A stretch of DNA of 64,000 nt, from contig NZ_CP059833.1 in NCBI RefSeq assembly GCF_014117265.1, forward strand, positions 372,001 through 436,000. The letters are read 5' to 3'. A model generated the notes under the pieces. It had not been told where the DNA came from. It searched no databases and was given only the letters and a program-made list of their open reading frames with translations. Shown here one piece after another: positions 26,154 to 36,415 of this stretch. A program made the position numbers and the translations under genes. Every line of letters begins with the position of its first letter. Within the stretch, counting starts at the first letter, position 1. This DNA is from Corynebacterium hindlerae. GTDB lineage: Bacteria; Actinomycetota; Actinomycetes; Mycobacteriales; Mycobacteriaceae.

Positions 26154-27497
26154 TTACTGCGCGGTTTTCGCCGCCACGCATTGGGCAACGAAACGCTCGA
26201 TTGCCTGCGGGCAGGACGCCGGGTGCACGTGCAGATAGGAGGCATGGATCGTCTCCGAGACGAACCCTTCCGCCCGGTTGGATCCGTCCCAGGCGCGCCA
26301 GCCCCACGCCGGGGCGAAACCGGCTACCGATTCCTCGGTGAGCGCGGTGTGGTGGAACTCGTGCCCGGTGACGCGCTCCCCCGCCTGGTACAGCACGCTG
26401 TCGGTCAGCGCGACGGCCTCCCGGTACCCGAGGGTGAGTCGCCGACGCATCGCGGCGTGCGTGGGGATCAACCCGACCATGGGGTGCGCGTCGAGGGTCT
26501 CTACCAGCCACAGCAGTCCGGCGCATTCGCTGTGAATAGGCTTGGTGCGGACGTGCGCGCGGACAGCGTCGCGCAGGTCAGCGCGAGCACTGAGCTTTTC
26601 GACGTGCTCTTCCGGGAATCCACCCGGAATGATCAGCCCGTCGCATTCCGGGAAATCATCCACCAGCGGGTCAAAGTCAATCACGGTCGTCCCAGCGGCG
26701 GCGAGGATCTCCCGGTGCTCGGCGTAGGCGAAGGTGAAGGCTGGGCCCCCGGCGAGCGCAATGCGCGTCTGTTCAAAGGTGCGCACTCCCGGAGTCCAGG
26801 CTGGCCCCTCATAGCTGCAGGCGGCAAGTTCCACAATCGCGCCCAGGTCGCAGTGTTCGGCCACCAGGTCGGCCATGCGATCTACCGCGTCACGGGCTTT
26901 TGCCCCGTGTTCCTCGGCAGTAATCAAACCTAGGTGTCGGGAAGGAACCTCCACCTTGTCTACCCGCGGGATGGCACCAACGACGGTAATGCCCGCTGCT
27001 TCCACAGCGTCACGGCACACGGCGGCGTGCCGCTCCGAACCGACCTGATTCAGGATCACGCCTCGAATCGCGATGTCGCTGCGTTCCTGGGTAAATCCCC
27101 GTACCAGGGCCCCGACGGACTGACTCATGCCGCGCACGTCCACGACCAAAATCACTGGCAGGCCAAGCTCGGCGGCGATGTCGGCTGATGACCCGGCGGG
27201 GTGACCGCCGATCCGGCCGTCGAAAAGCCCCATGACGCCTTCCACCACGGCAATGTCCTTGCCGGCAGCGCCGTGCGCGTAGAGCGGTCCGATGAGGCCG
27301 GGGCACATGACCATGTCTAGGTTGCGGCCGACCTGCCCGGTAGCGAGGCTGTGATAGGACGGGTCGATGTAGTCCGGCCCGACCTTGAACGGCGCCACGG
27401 TGCGGGTCCGGGCCAGCGCCGCCATCAGGCCGGTCGCGATCGTGGTTTTGCCCGTCCCGGAGCCGGTGGCGGCGATGAGGATGCCCGGTGTTACCAC
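26154..27497 (-). CDS. cobB: Cobyrinic acid a,c-diamide synthase (CobB)
   Basis: A 447-residue glutamine-dependent amidotransferase that amidates the a and c side chains of the corrin ring. The N-terminal dethiobiotin-synthetase-like domain has the P-loop ATGSGTGKTT near residue 10. The C-terminal class I GATase domain has the nucleophile in HSECAGLLW. The start is GTG at 27497, overlapping the cobO stop by 7 bp; the longer open frame to 27680 is a cobO shadow. Context (cobO-cobB-cobA) supports hydrogenobyrinate or cobyrinate as substrate. Confidence 0.94.
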   Translation of the reverse strand: MVTPGILIAATGSGTGKTTIATGLMAALARTRTVAPFKVGPDYIDPSYHSLATGQVGRNLDMVMCPGLIGPLYAHGAAGKDIAVVEGVMGLFDGRIGGHPAGSSADIAAELGLPVILVVDVRGMSQSVGALVRGFTQERSDIAIRGVILNQVGSERHAAVCRDAVEAAGITVVGAIPRVDKVEVPSRHLGLITAEEHGAKARDAVDRMADLVAEHCDLGAIVELAACSYEGPAWTPGVRTFEQTRIALAGGPAFTFAYAEHREILAAAGTTVIDFDPLVDDFPECDGLIIPGGFPEEHVEKLSARADLRDAVRAHVRTKPIHSECAGLLWLVETLDAHPMVGLIPTHAAMRRRLTLGYREAVALTDSVLYQAGERVTGHEFHHTALTEESVAGFAPAWGWRAWDGSNRAEGFVSETIHASYLHVHPASCPQAIERFVAQCVAAKTAQ

Positions 27498-28096
27498 TCG
27501 ATGCCCTTTTGTCCCTTGCGTCCCACGTCCATGGGGTGCTTGATCTTTGTCATCTCGGTGACCAGGTCCGCGACCTCGATCAGCTTCGGGTCTGCGTCCC
27601 GGCCCGTGATCACCACGTGCTGCGTGCCCGGACGGTTGCGCAGTGTCTCCACCACATCGTCCACGTCGATCCACCCCCACTTGATCGGGTAGGTGAACTC
27701 GTCCAGCACATAAAAGTCGTGTTCCTCGGCCATGAGGCGGCGTTTGACTTCCTCCCAGCCATCGCGCGCATCCTGGGCGTGGTCCTCATCCGAGCCCTGC
27801 TTCTTGGCCCACGACCAGCCCTCGCCCATCTTGTGCCACTCGACGCTGCCGGGCTCCAGCTCACCAAGGCGCCTAAACACCGCCTCCTCGCCCACCTTCC
27901 ATTTCGCGGACTTCACAAACTGGAACACGCCCACCTTCATGCCCTGGTTCCAGGCACGCATGGCCATGCCGAACGCTGCGGTGGACTTGCCCTTGCCGGG
28001 GCCGGTGTGCACGGCCGTGATCGGTAACAGTCGGCGCTGCTTGGTGGTTAATCCGTCATCAGGGATGTTCGCGGGATCTACTTTTCCTTGCGGCAT
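27491..28096 (-). CDS. cobO: Cob(I)yrinic acid a,c-diamide adenosyltransferase (CobO)
   Basis: A 201-residue ATP:corrinoid adenosyltransferase of the CobA/CobO type. The P-loop TGPGKGKSTAA is at residues 31-41, and DEFTYPIKWGW corresponds to the family DE(F/I/L)xxAxxxxxL region. It adds the 5'-deoxyadenosyl ligand to the reduced corrinoid. ATG 28096 sits 7 nt behind AAGGAG; a GTG at 28102 is too close to that site. It is the first gene of the cobO-cobB-cobA run. Confidence 0.94.
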   Translation of the reverse strand: MPQGKVDPANIPDDGLTTKQRRLLPITAVHTGPGKGKSTAAFGMAMRAWNQGMKVGVFQFVKSAKWKVGEEAVFRRLGELEPGSVEWHKMGEGWSWAKKQGSDEDHAQDARDGWEEVKRRLMAEEHDFYVLDEFTYPIKWGWIDVDDVVETLRNRPGTQHVVITGRDADPKLIEVADLVTEMTKIKHPMDVGRKGQKGIEW

Positions 28097-28142
28097 GGCC
28101 ACACTCCTTTTCGTTAGTAACGCTCGAGTTTACCGATACCCG

Positions 28143-28904
28143 CTACAAGGCATCGATCACGCCGACCACATTGTCGGCGCTGAGTTCAGACAGGCGCAGG
28201 CACACTGCGTTCATCTGCTTCGCCAGTTCCCGCGCCAGGCCCAGCTGCACGCGACCTGGTTTCTCGCAATCGATCACCACGGGCGCGGCGAGCCGGCGGG
28301 CCGCGATGGTGTGCGCGGCCTGGCGAGCTCCCTCGAGGCCGGAACCGCCGGTGGCGCGCCCATCCGAGATCACGATCAGGATCGGTCGCCTCCCTGGTTC
28401 CCGCCGGTGCTCACGTTCCATCAATTCATGGGCTTTGAGCAGGCCCTCACCCAATGGGGTGCGCCCGCCGGTGGGGAGGCCATGCAGCCGGCGCACTGCC
28501 ACATCAATGGACGAGGTAGGCGGCAGCACCACTTCGGCGTCCGCGCCACGTACCGTGATCACGGCGACGCGATCTCGGCGCTGGTAGGCGTCGCGAAGCA
28601 TGGAGTGCACTGCCCCGGTGACGGCTGCCAACCGGTCCTGGCCCGCCATCGACCCGGAGGAGTCCACCACGAACACAATCAGGTTCGCCTCCCGGCCGCG
28701 CCGCAGCTGCCCGCGCAGGTCCTGGGGCCGGAAATCAATGAGGCCTTCCACCACCCGGCCACCGCGGTTCGCCGCGGCGAGCACCGTGCCCACCACGTGT
28801 AGCCCATGGCCGCCCTTGACCGCGCGCACGCTCGCGCCCTGCGGAGTGTACGCATAGGAGCGACGGCCCGGCACCCCTTCCGCGCCGGTGCCGGCGCGAC
28901 GCAC
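28143..28904 (-). CDS. Chelatase-type VWA subunit (ChlD C-terminal-like)
   Basis: A 253-residue von Willebrand A domain protein with the MIDAS motif DSSGSM at residues 81-86, GGRTPLGEG (MIDAS threonine) and VISDGRAT. It corresponds to the C-terminal part of BchD/ChlD or CobT. With the AAA+ subunit encoded directly upstream it forms the ATPase motor of an Mg/Co chelatase. Mycobacteria carry both parts as one protein; here they are two ORFs with a 4-bp gap (stop TAG 28909-28911, GTG start 28904). The weak ribosome site suggests coupled translation. Confidence 0.8.
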   Translation of the reverse strand: MRRAGTGAEGVPGRRSYAYTPQGASVRAVKGGHGLHVVGTVLAAANRGGRVVEGLIDFRPQDLRGQLRRGREANLIVFVVDSSGSMAGQDRLAAVTGAVHSMLRDAYQRRDRVAVITVRGADAEVVLPPTSSIDVAVRRLHGLPTGGRTPLGEGLLKAHELMEREHRREPGRRPILIVISDGRATGGSGLEGARQAAHTIAARRLAAPVVIDCEKPGRVQLGLARELAKQMNAVCLRLSELSADNVVGVIDAL

Positions 28905-28908
28905 CAGC

Positions 28909-29949
28909 CTAGGAGCGAAACTGAGCGCCAGTCTCGGCGCTACCTACCTTCCCATCCGACGGCGGTTCCTCGGGTTCCTTCTCGGGCTGCGCTGGTGGCT
29001 CGTTGGGTTCCGGTTCTGGCTCCTCAGGTGTGTCCTCGCGGGCGTCATCCAGGGCTTGGTCCAGTTGCTCCTCGTCCAGGCCGGGCTCATCAAACGGGTC
29101 ACGGCGCTTGCGATGCGGCAGCGTGAGTTCGGCGGCGGCCTTGATGTCCTCCTCGGCAACCTCAGTCGCGCCACGCCAGGCCGCGTGGGCCTTCGCTGCC
29201 CGGGCAATGACCAGGTCAGCGCGCATTCCGTCCACATCAAACGCAGCACAGACATGGGCGATGGTGCGAAGTGCCTCATCGCCGAGCGTGACCTCCAGCG
29301 ACTTCGCCTTAGCGATCCGCGCACTCAGCTCCGCGGTCTCCTGCTGCCACTGCGCAGCAAACGCCACGGGGTCTGCTTCAAAAGCGAGGCGCCGCCGCAT
29401 AATTTCAGCACGCTTGTCGACGTCCCGAGACGCCACCACCTCTACCGCCAGGCCGAACCGGTCCAACAGTTGCGGGCGCAGCTCCCCCTCTTCCGGGTTC
29501 ATCGTGCCTACCAGCACAAACGACGCCGGGTCAGAGTGGGAAATTCCATCGCGTTCCACTGTGACGCGGCCGGTAGCGGCGGCATCGAGCAGGGCGTCGA
29601 TGAGGTGATCTGCCAGGAGGTTCACCTCGTCCACGTAAAGCACACCGCCATGAGCTTGGGACAGCAATCCCGGCTGGAATTCGGTGTGGCCGGTGGTGAA
29701 CACCTTTTCCACGTTGAGGGACCCCACCACGCGATCCTCGGTAGCGCCGAGCGGCAGGTTGACTAATGGGGCGCCTTCCAAGAGGGCAGCGAAAGCGCGG
29801 ACGGTGGTGGTTTTGGCGGTTCCTTTTTCGCCGCGAACGACGACGCCCCCGATCCGGGGGGAAATCGCGTTGAGGATCAAGGCCAGCTTGAGCTGATCTT
29901 GTCCAACAACTGCCGCGAAAGGGAACCCCGGATCAGGGGTGAGAGTCAC
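28909..29949 (-). CDS. Chelatase-type AAA+ ATPase subunit (ChlI/BchI-like)
   Basis: A 346-residue AAA+ protein with Walker [10 protein letters not shown] at residues 41-49 and the ChlI-type [11 protein letters not shown]alker [18 protein letters not shown] is a family signature. The C-terminal 60 residues are a Pro/Glu-rich acidic linker ([20 protein letters not shown]), as found between the AAA and VWA parts of ChlD, so the two ORFs look like a split ChlD-type protein. Beside cobO and cobB, a role with CobN in cobalt insertion is plausible, but no cobN lies in the window. The GTG start is 6 bp after mqo. Confidence 0.85.
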   Translation of the reverse strand: MTLTPDPGFPFAAVVGQDQLKLALILNAISPRIGGVVVRGEKGTAKTTTVRAFAALLEGAPLVNLPLGATEDRVVGSLNVEKVFTTGHTEFQPGLLSQAHGGVLYVDEVNLLADHLIDALLDAAATGRVTVERDGISHSDPASFVLVGTMNPEEGELRPQLLDRFGLAVEVVASRDVDKRAEIMRRRLAFEADPVAFAAQWQQETAELSARIAKAKSLEVTLGDEALRTIAHVCAAFDVDGMRADLVIARAAKAHAAWRGATEVAEEDIKAAAELTLPHRKRRDPFDEPGLDEEQLDQALDDAREDTPEEPEPEPNEPPAQPEKEPEEPPSDGKVGSAETGAQFRS

Positions 29950-29954
29950 TGTGA

Positions 29955-31454
29955 TTAGTCCTCCAGCTTCAGGGTCTTCTGGGTGCGCTCCCAGACCTCG
30001 TTGAACAGCTTCGGATCACCGGAGAGCTTCACACCGTAGGTAGGAACCATTTCCTTCAGCTTTGGACCCCACTCGATCATGCGGTTGCCGAAGCAGCGCT
30101 CCAGCACCTCGATCATGGCGGATGGGGCGATGGAAGCACCTGGGGATGCGCCGAGCAGGCCGGCGATGGTGCCCTCTGGGTTGTTGATTAGTGCGGTACC
30201 GAACTCCAGGGAACCGAATCGTGGGAAGCCGGCAGGCTTGATGATCTGGACGCGCTGACCTGCGATAACCAGCTCCCAGTCCTCCGCCTTCGCGGTTGGC
30301 ATATACTCGCGGAGGGACTCCAGGCGAGCAGCCTCATCCTTCATCACTTCGGTGACCAGGTACTTGGTCAGGCCCATCTCCTGCACGCCAACGCCCATGT
30401 AGGACGGCAGGTTGCCTGGGCGGAAGGACTTGAACAGGTCCAGGTAGGAGCCCTGCTTCAGGAACTTCGGGGTCCAACCAGCGTATGGGCCAAACAGCAG
30501 GCCCTTCTTGCCGTCGATCACGCGGGTGTCCAGGTGAGGAACAGACATTGGTGGGGTGCCCACGGAAGCCTGGCCGTAGACCTTCGCGGCGTGCTGCTCA
30601 ATGAGCTCCTCGTTGGTGCAGCGCAGCCAAGCGCCGGACACTGGGAAACCGCCGTAGCCCTTGATCTCCTTGATGCCGGACTTCTGCAGCAATGGCAGTG
30701 CCATGCCGCCAGCACCGACGAACACAAAACCAGCCTTCACGGTCTGGATGTCACCGGTGTGGACGTTCTTGACGGTCACCTTCCACTTGTCGCCGTCGGC
30801 CTTGATGTCCTTGACCTCGTGGCCGTAGCGGACCTCAGTGCCACCCTTTTCAGCTGCGGCCAGGAACTGCTTGGCCTGGGCACCGTAGTTAATGTCGGTG
30901 CCCTCGTCGAACCAGGAAATGTTGACCTTTTCAGCGTCAAAGTCACGGCCCTTAGCCATCAGTGGCAGGAACTCGGCGAACTTCGAGTCATCGTCGGAGT
31001 ACTGCATTCCCTGGAACAGGGTGTGCTTGGAGAGCTTTTCATAGCGCATCTTGATGTACTTAACCTGGTCATCACCACGGCCGAAGGCGACGTGAGGAAC
31101 CGGGTTAATGAACTCGCGAGGGTCGGTCAGGATGCCATTCTCAACCTGGTGAGACCAGAACTGACGAGAGACCTGGAACTTCTCATTGATGTTCACAGCC
31201 TTGGAGATGTTCACTTCACCGTGCTGCAGTGGCGTGTAGTTCAGCTCGCAGAGCGCGGAGTGACCGGTACCCGCGTTGTTCCACGGGGAGGAGGACTCCT
31301 GAGCTGGGACATCCAAGCGTTCAAAAATGATCTGAGACCAGGTTGGCTCGAGTTGTTTCAGCATCGCACCCAGCGTGGCGCTCATGATACCTGCGCCGAT
31401 GAGGACAACATCCGCCTCGTCAGTTACCTTTGCGCTTACTTTAGCTTCGGACAC
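29955..31454 (-). CDS. mqo: Malate:quinone oxidoreductase
   Basis: A 499-residue FAD-dependent, membrane-associated enzyme that oxidises malate to oxaloacetate and reduces menaquinone. It is the main malate-oxidising enzyme of the TCA cycle in corynebacteria. The N-terminal dinucleotide fold is [17 protein letters not shown] (residues about 16-32), followed by [21 protein letters not shown] in two parts, the family signature. Length is normal. The GTG start at 31454 has only a modest ribosome site. The chelatase ATPase gene follows after a 5-bp gap, so mqo may lead that transcript. Confidence 0.96.
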   Translation of the reverse strand: MSEAKVSAKVTDEADVVLIGAGIMSATLGAMLKQLEPTWSQIIFERLDVPAQESSSPWNNAGTGHSALCELNYTPLQHGEVNISKAVNINEKFQVSRQFWSHQVENGILTDPREFINPVPHVAFGRGDDQVKYIKMRYEKLSKHTLFQGMQYSDDDSKFAEFLPLMAKGRDFDAEKVNISWFDEGTDINYGAQAKQFLAAAEKGGTEVRYGHEVKDIKADGDKWKVTVKNVHTGDIQTVKAGFVFVGAGGMALPLLQKSGIKEIKGYGGFPVSGAWLRCTNEELIEQHAAKVYGQASVGTPPMSVPHLDTRVIDGKKGLLFGPYAGWTPKFLKQGSYLDLFKSFRPGNLPSYMGVGVQEMGLTKYLVTEVMKDEAARLESLREYMPTAKAEDWELVIAGQRVQIIKPAGFPRFGSLEFGTALINNPEGTIAGLLGASPGASIAPSAMIEVLERCFGNRMIEWGPKLKEMVPTYGVKLSGDPKLFNEVWERTQKTLKLED

Positions 31455-31730
31455 TGTAACTCAACTTCTTTCATCAACTGTGCGTATGTATAGAAACCCC
31501 GGACTACTAGTGCCCTGAGGTGGACTTCCCATTCGTGTTGCCAGCCCAAAAGCCGGACAAACAAGTCCGTTACCAAACAAGCTTACGCGCAAAAATTGCA
31601 GCTTTGGTAAAACTTCCCCCACAAATTGGGAATTTTCACCCCAATGGGAATATGCAGTCCGGTCCGTCATTGCTAGGCAAATCTCACTACTATGCCTACC
31701 AGGACCCCAACACTTAAGAAGGAGCGCTAC

Positions 31731-33080
31731 GTGGGCAAGCACTACGACATCATCATCATCGGCACTGGTTCCGGCAATTCCATCCCCGGCCCCGAATTCG
31801 ATGACAAGTCCATCGCGATCATCGAGAAGGGTACCTTCGGCGGCACCTGCCTCAATGTCGGCTGCATTCCCACCAAAATGTACGTCTACGCGGCGGATAT
31901 TGCCCGCACCATCGAGGAATCCGGCCGTTACGGAATTAAGGGGCAGTTCGAGGGGGTGGATTGGGCGTCGATAAGCAAGCGCGTCTTCACCGACCGCATC
32001 GACCAAATCGCCGCAGGTGGCGAGGCTTACCGACGCGGACCTGAAACCCCCAACATCGACGTCTACGACCAACACGCGCGTTTCATCGGCCCCAAAACCA
32101 TCCGCACCGGATCTGAGGAAATAACCGGCGACACCATCATCATCGCCGCGGGGTCGCGCCCCCAAATCCCCGCGGCTATCGCCGAATCCGGGGCCCGCTA
32201 TTACACCAACGAAGACATCATGCGCATCCCTTTGCTCCCTAAGCGCATGACCATCGTCGGCGCCGGCTTCATCGCCTGCGAATTCGCGCACGTCTTCTCC
32301 TCCCTCGGCGTATCCGTGACGCAACTGGTGCGCAGCGACCGCATGCTCCGCGGCCTCGACGACGACATCGCCGCCGCCTTCCAACGCGCCGCCGAAACCC
32401 AATGGGACGTCCGCTACGAAGTCGAAGTCACCGCAGCCACCGACACCGGCGTCACCCTCAGCGACGGCACCGAGCTGGAACACGACATCCTCCTCGTCGC
32501 CACCGGACGCATCCCCAACGGCGACCAAATGGACCTCCACCTCGGCGGCATCGACATGACTGAGGGGTCTATTAAGGTGGACGAATACGGGCGCACCACC
32601 GCCGACGGAGTCTGGGCACTCGGCGACGCCTCCTCCCCCTACCTCCTCAAGCACGTCGCCAACGCCGAAATGCGCACCGTGCGACACAACATCCTTCACC
32701 CCGATGACCTGCGCCCCATGCCACACGACCACGTCCCCGCCGCCGTGTTCACCCACCCCCAAATCGCCTACGTCGGACTCACCGAAAAAGAAGCACGTGA
32801 AAGCTACGACGTAACCGTGAAAGTCCAAAAATATGGCGACGTCGCCTACGGGTGGGCAATGGAAGACACCACCAACTTCGCCAAACTCATCGCCGACAAA
32901 AACACCGGATGCCTCCTCGGCGCCCACATCATCGGCCCCCAAGCCTCAACCCTCATCCAGCAACTCATCACCGTCATGGCCTTCGACCTCGACTGCCGCG
33001 ACGTAGCCACCAAACAATACTGGATCCACCCCGCACTGCCGGAACTCATCGAAAACGCGCTGCTGGGGTTGGAGTTTTAG
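31731..33080 (+). CDS. mtr: Mycothione reductase
   Basis: A 449-residue NADPH- and FAD-dependent disulfide oxidoreductase that reduces mycothione back to mycothiol, the actinobacterial glutathione substitute. The FAD motif GTGSGNS is at residues 11-17, the redox-active cysteines are C40 and C45 in GGTCLNVGC, and the C-terminal catalytic histidine is in WIHPALPELIE. The absence of an N-terminal GxGxxG variation beyond GTGSGN is usual for Mtr. GTG 31731 follows AAGGAG; the upstream ATG at 31692 would put that site within the gene. A copy of the window-wide 11-mer forces a rare ATA codon at about residue 80. Confidence 0.95.
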   Translation: MGKHYDIIIIGTGSGNSIPGPEFDDKSIAIIEKGTFGGTCLNVGCIPTKMYVYAADIARTIEESGRYGIKGQFEGVDWASISKRVFTDRIDQIAAGGEAYRRGPETPNIDVYDQHARFIGPKTIRTGSEEITGDTIIIAAGSRPQIPAAIAESGARYYTNEDIMRIPLLPKRMTIVGAGFIACEFAHVFSSLGVSVTQLVRSDRMLRGLDDDIAAAFQRAAETQWDVRYEVEVTAATDTGVTLSDGTELEHDILLVATGRIPNGDQMDLHLGGIDMTEGSIKVDEYGRTTADGVWALGDASSPYLLKHVANAEMRTVRHNILHPDDLRPMPHDHVPAAVFTHPQIAYVGLTEKEARESYDVTVKVQKYGDVAYGWAMEDTTNFAKLIADKNTGCLLGAHIIGPQASTLIQQLITVMAFDLDCRDVATKQYWIHPALPELIENALLGLEF

Positions 33081-33273
33081 GGTTCTTGGGACTTTTCGAG
33101 ACCTGTTTTTCGAGACTCGGTGAATAAAACCCCTAAAATACCCCAAAACATCGACGCCTGCTCCCAGTCTCGAATTCCAGGACTCGCACATTGCCCGAGA
33201 GAACACCCACAAGCCAAGTTGCTTGCGTTGGCACCACAGGAATTGTCCCCAGCGCTTGTTCGCCAGTCGAATT

Positions 33274-33345
33274 TGCCCCATGTTAGGAAAAACACCCTTC
33301 TCGCGACCAGGCATTTTGATGTAGCACAGTGTCTAACATGGGGCA
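33274..33345. repeat. 72-bp inverted-repeat element B, copy 2
   Basis: Same 13-bp perfect terminal repeats TGCCCCATGTTAG / CTAACATGGGGCA and 72-bp length as copy 1; the 46-bp core differs from copy 1 at only a few positions. Confidence 0.9.
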
Positions 33346-33607
33346 GATAATGTGAAGCACGACCTCAACATGGAAAGGCCCCGCACACACAAACCATCTG
33401 ACACTCTCCCCCACAAAACTCGAGACCTGTTTTTCGAGACTCGGAGAATAAAACCCCCAAAACACCGCTTTGGGCCCGAACCACTCCGAGTCTCGAATTC
33501 CAGGACTCGCACATTCCCCAAACCGCGGCCGGGAGAACACCCACAAGCCAAGTTGCTTGCGCTCACACAACCAGAAATGTCTCCAGCGCGTGTTCGCCAG
33601 TCGAATT

Positions 33608-33679
33608 TGCCCCATGTTAGGAAAAGCACCCTTCTCGCGACCAGGCATTTTGATGTAGCACAGTGTCTAACAAGGGGCA
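33608..33679. repeat. 72-bp inverted-repeat element B, copy 3
   Basis: Same length and core as the other copies; the right arm reads CTAACAAGGGGCA, one mismatch to the left arm. Confidence 0.9.
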
Positions 33680-34007
33680 GATTATGTGAAGCATGACCGC
33701 AATATGGAATGGCCCCGCACACAAACCATCTGACACTCTCCCCCACAAAACTCGAGACCTGTTTTTCGAGACTCGGTGAATAAAACCCCCAAAACACCGC
33801 TTTGGGGCCTGAACCACTCCGAGTCTCGAATTCCAGGACTCGCACATTACCCAAACCGCGGCTGGGAAAACTCTCAGAGATTGAATGCGTGCGCTGACAC
33901 GCAGCCAACTAAGCCCCAAAGCCTCAATTAGCAGATCCCCGGGAAGCACAACCCGGATCTCGGGCGTAAAACTAGCTGCACAGCTGCTATTTTTCCCTTT
34001 CTGCCCC

Positions 34008-34035
34008 GAAACCCGGGGAACGCTTCCCGGGTTTC
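34008..34035 (-). terminator. Palindrome downstream of cobQ, possible terminator
   Basis: Perfect 10-bp stem GAAACCCGGG / CCCGGGTTTC with an 8-nt loop, about 70 bp past the cobQ stop. There is no strong T-run on the minus strand, so termination is uncertain. Confidence 0.4.
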
Positions 34036-34040
34036 ACAAG

Positions 34041-34085
34041 AAACACACACAAGGAACACACAAGGAACACACACCAAGAACCACA
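34041..34085. repeat. Short degenerate tandem repeat
   Basis: Two to three imperfect copies of the 11-mer ACACACAAGGA (for example ACACACAAGGAACACACAAG), A/C-rich on the plus strand, between the region 2 repeats and the cobQ stop. Confidence 0.55.
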
Positions 34086-34105
34086 CCTAGACCACACAAA
34101 AACAA

Positions 34106-35521
34106 CTACCCCAGCAATCCGTCCAGATTCCAGTGCTGCTCAAGTGTGTCGGCAATGAGGTCGAGTTGGCGGAGTCGTTCGGCATGGAAGGACATGTCTG
34201 GGTCGACGACGAACCCCTCTTTCCCCACGGCGGCCGCGACCCACGTGAGGAAGTCTTTCCGGAACGCATCGTTTTCGAGCTGTCCGTGCCGGTGGGTCCC
34301 TCGAAAAACGCCTTGAGCTGCACCTTCATCGTCGATCCATGGTGCTTCGGTGGTGCGAGTTACTTGTCCGTGGTGGACTTCGTAGGCGCCGCCGTCGTGC
34401 CTGATGAGGGTTTTTTCGGGGGCGAAGGTGATGTCGGTGTCAAAAATCCCGAGTCCTTGTTCGGTGCCGATTCCTTCGACGGGGTCGTCGATAAGCGTGC
34501 ACATCATTTGGTAGCCGCCGCAGATGCCGATGGTGGGCTGGGTGCGTGCGGTGATCGCGTCGGCGATGCCGGTTTCCCGCAGCCACCGCAGGTCAGACAG
34601 GGTCGCTTTGGAGCCGGGCAGCACCACGAGGTCGGCGTCGGCGATGAAGTCGGGGTCCACGGACCAGGTGACGCTGACGCCGGGTTCGCAGGCGAGGGCT
34701 TCGACATCGGTGGCGTTGGAGATGCGGGGCAGGCGCACGGCCGCAACCCGCAGCCGCTGATTACCGACGCCCCGAGTCGCGGGCCCAATCGTCGTCCCGG
34801 CTGCTGATTGGAGGGAGTCCTCGGCGTCCACCCACAGCCCGTTGATGAAGGGCAGCACCGCGACGGTCGGGATGCCGGTCAATCGCTCGAGCTCGGCGAG
34901 TCCTGGGTCCAGGATGGTTTGGTCGCCACGGAACTTGTTGATGATAAATCCCTTGATGCGTTCGCGATCCTTCGGCGCGGAGATGAAGTAAGTGCCGTAG
35001 AGGTGCGCGAGGACGCCGCCGCGGTCGATGTCACCGACGAGGTACACGGGAAGATCGGCGGCTTCGGCGAGCCCGAAATTCGCGACATCGGTTTCTCGGA
35101 GGTTGATCTCCGCCGGCGATCCGGCGCCTTCACAGACCACGATGTCGAACTGCGATTCCAATTCCGCAAGGCAAGCGGCTGACACTTCCCGCAGGTGCGC
35201 GCGATGCTCGACGTAATTCTTCGCACTGACGTTACCGACCGCCAGCCCCTTAACCACCAACTGGGAGGTGCGGTCTGATCCCGGTTTGAGCAGCACTGGA
35301 TTAAACCGTACATCGGGTTCCAGTCCACAGGCGAGAGCTTGCAGCCCCTGGGCGCGGCCGATCTCACCGCCGTCTGGGCACACCACCGAGTTGTTGGACA
35401 TGTTTTGTGCTTTGAAGGGCGCCACTTTGAGGCCGCGGCGGGTGAGGGCGCGGCAGAGTCCAGCAACGACGATTGATTTTCCGGCGTCAGAGGTGGTGCC
35501 GGCGATGAGGAGGGCTGTCAT
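34106..35521 (-). CDS. cobQ: Cobyric acid synthase (CobQ)
   Basis: A 471-residue glutamine-dependent enzyme that amidates the b, d, e and g side chains of adenosylcobyrinic acid a,c-diamide. The N-terminal P-loop is [10 protein letters not shown] at residues 7-16, and NMSNNS and the [14 protein letters not shown] region are family-typical. The C-terminal GATase has the nucleophile in [10 protein letters not shown]. It is separated from cobO-cobB-cobA by mqo, mtr and the repeat block but belongs to the same pathway. The stop of map lies directly before its start (35522/35521), so it is probably co-transcribed with map. Confidence 0.94.
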   Translation of the reverse strand: MTALLIAGTTSDAGKSIVVAGLCRALTRRGLKVAPFKAQNMSNNSVVCPDGGEIGRAQGLQALACGLEPDVRFNPVLLKPGSDRTSQLVVKGLAVGNVSAKNYVEHRAHLREVSAACLAELESQFDIVVCEGAGSPAEINLRETDVANFGLAEAADLPVYLVGDIDRGGVLAHLYGTYFISAPKDRERIKGFIINKFRGDQTILDPGLAELERLTGIPTVAVLPFINGLWVDAEDSLQSAAGTTIGPATRGVGNQRLRVAAVRLPRISNATDVEALACEPGVSVTWSVDPDFIADADLVVLPGSKATLSDLRWLRETGIADAITARTQPTIGICGGYQMMCTLIDDPVEGIGTEQGLGIFDTDITFAPEKTLIRHDGGAYEVHHGQVTRTTEAPWIDDEGAAQGVFRGTHRHGQLENDAFRKDFLTWVAAAVGKEGFVVDPDMSFHAERLRQLDLIADTLEQHWNLDGLLG

Positions 35522-36394
35522 TTAGATGTCTTCGTCGGGGATGGTGAGGATTTCGTTGCCGTTGTCGGTGATGACGATGGTGTGCTCGAATTGGGCGGTG
35601 AACTTGCCGTCGCGGTTTTGGACGGTCCAGTCATCGTCCCAGATGTCGTAGTCGAGGCTGCCGAGGTTGATCATCGGTTCGATGGTGAGGGTCATGCCCG
35701 GTTCGAGGATGTCGGTGTAGGCGTCAGAGTCGTAGTGCAGCACGACGAGCCCGTTGTGGAAGGTGGGGCCAACACCATGCCCGGTGAAGTCGCGCACGAC
35801 GTTGTATCCGAAGCGCTTGGCGTAGGACTCGATGACGCGCCCGATCACGTTGATTTGTCGTCCCGGTTTCGCCGCCTTGATGCCACGCATGGTGGCTTCC
35901 TTGGTCCGCTCGACGAGGAGCCGGTGTTCTTCGGCGACATCGCCAGCGAGGAAAGTAGCGTTGGTATCGCCGTGAACGCCGTTTTTGTAAGCCGTGACGT
36001 CGATGTTGACGATGTCACCGTCCTCAATCACCGTGGTGTCGGGAATGCCGTGGCAGATGATCTCATTGAGGGAGATACAGCAGGATTTGGGGTAACCACG
36101 GTAGCCGAGGGTAGATGGGTAGGCGCCGTGGTCGCACATGTACTCGTGGGCGACGCTGTCCACATAGTCGGTGGTGACGCCCGGCTGTACTTCCCTACCC
36201 GCGACGACGAGGGCGTTGGCTGCGATGCGGGAAGCTTCGCGCATCGCTTCAATCACCTCAGGGGTTTGGATGAGGGGTTCGCCCATGGCTTCCTGGACGC
36301 TGTTTTTCCACGCGTACTCCGGTCGTTCGATGTGCTTGGGAACTGTTCGGATGGGGGTTGGGGTGCCGGGAGTAAGTTTCGTGGTTCTAGTCAT
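35522..36394 (-). CDS. map: Type I methionine aminopeptidase
   Basis: A 290-residue metallopeptidase that removes the initiator methionine. The N-terminal extension before the pita-bread fold (about 40 residues, with RPEYAWKN) marks the actinobacterial MapB type. Metal ligands are visible in order: the aspartates in [15 protein letters not shown], the histidine in [12 protein letters not shown], and the glutamates in MTLTIEPM and AQFEHTI. The start ATG at 36394 lies 20 bp after the upstream PBP gene, suggesting one transcript PBP-map-cobQ. Confidence 0.95.
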   Translation of the reverse strand: MTRTTKLTPGTPTPIRTVPKHIERPEYAWKNSVQEAMGEPLIQTPEVIEAMREASRIAANALVVAGREVQPGVTTDYVDSVAHEYMCDHGAYPSTLGYRGYPKSCCISLNEIICHGIPDTTVIEDGDIVNIDVTAYKNGVHGDTNATFLAGDVAEEHRLLVERTKEATMRGIKAAKPGRQINVIGRVIESYAKRFGYNVVRDFTGHGVGPTFHNGLVVLHYDSDAYTDILEPGMTLTIEPMINLGSLDYDIWDDDWTVQNRDGKFTAQFEHTIVITDNGNEILTIPDEDI

Positions 36395-36415
36395 GCCCCT
36401 TATGTTAACGCCGTT

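Larger units (their letters stand above)
33097..33842. repeat. Composite intergenic repeat, region 2 (A-B-A-B-A)
   Basis: The 1-kb gap between convergent mtr and cobQ contains no gene. It holds A elements at 33097-33186, 33421-33509 and 33753-33842, with B elements at 33274-33345 and 33608-33679 between them. The repeating unit is about 324-332 bp and includes conserved spacers (for instance AACACCCACAAGCCAAGTTG and CACAAACCATCTGACACTCT). A elements have inner arms CGAGACTCGG / CCGAGTCTCG and looser outer arms CGAGACCTG / CAGGACTCG. Confidence 0.9.

Noticed and set aside
28097..28142. Cobalamin riboswitch upstream of cobO
   Set aside because: The gap is too short and the B12-box sequence was not found there or before cobQ.
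30534..31493. A 319-residue plus-strand open frame
   Set aside because: Antisense shadow of mqo.
31461..32942. A 493-residue open frame on the minus strand
   Set aside because: It is antisense to mtr, whose motifs and start are certain; long antisense frames are common in high-GC genes.
33097..33842. CRISPR array
   Set aside because: Repeats are spaced by more than 300 bp, are themselves composite palindromes, and spacers are conserved rather than unique.
33283..33908. Open frames of 120-190 residues in the intergenic repeats, with related peptide sequences in different copies (also near 46273-46677)
   Set aside because: Similarity comes from the DNA repeat itself; frames shift between copies, starts lack ribosome sites, and the arms and loops are conserved as DNA rather than as codons.
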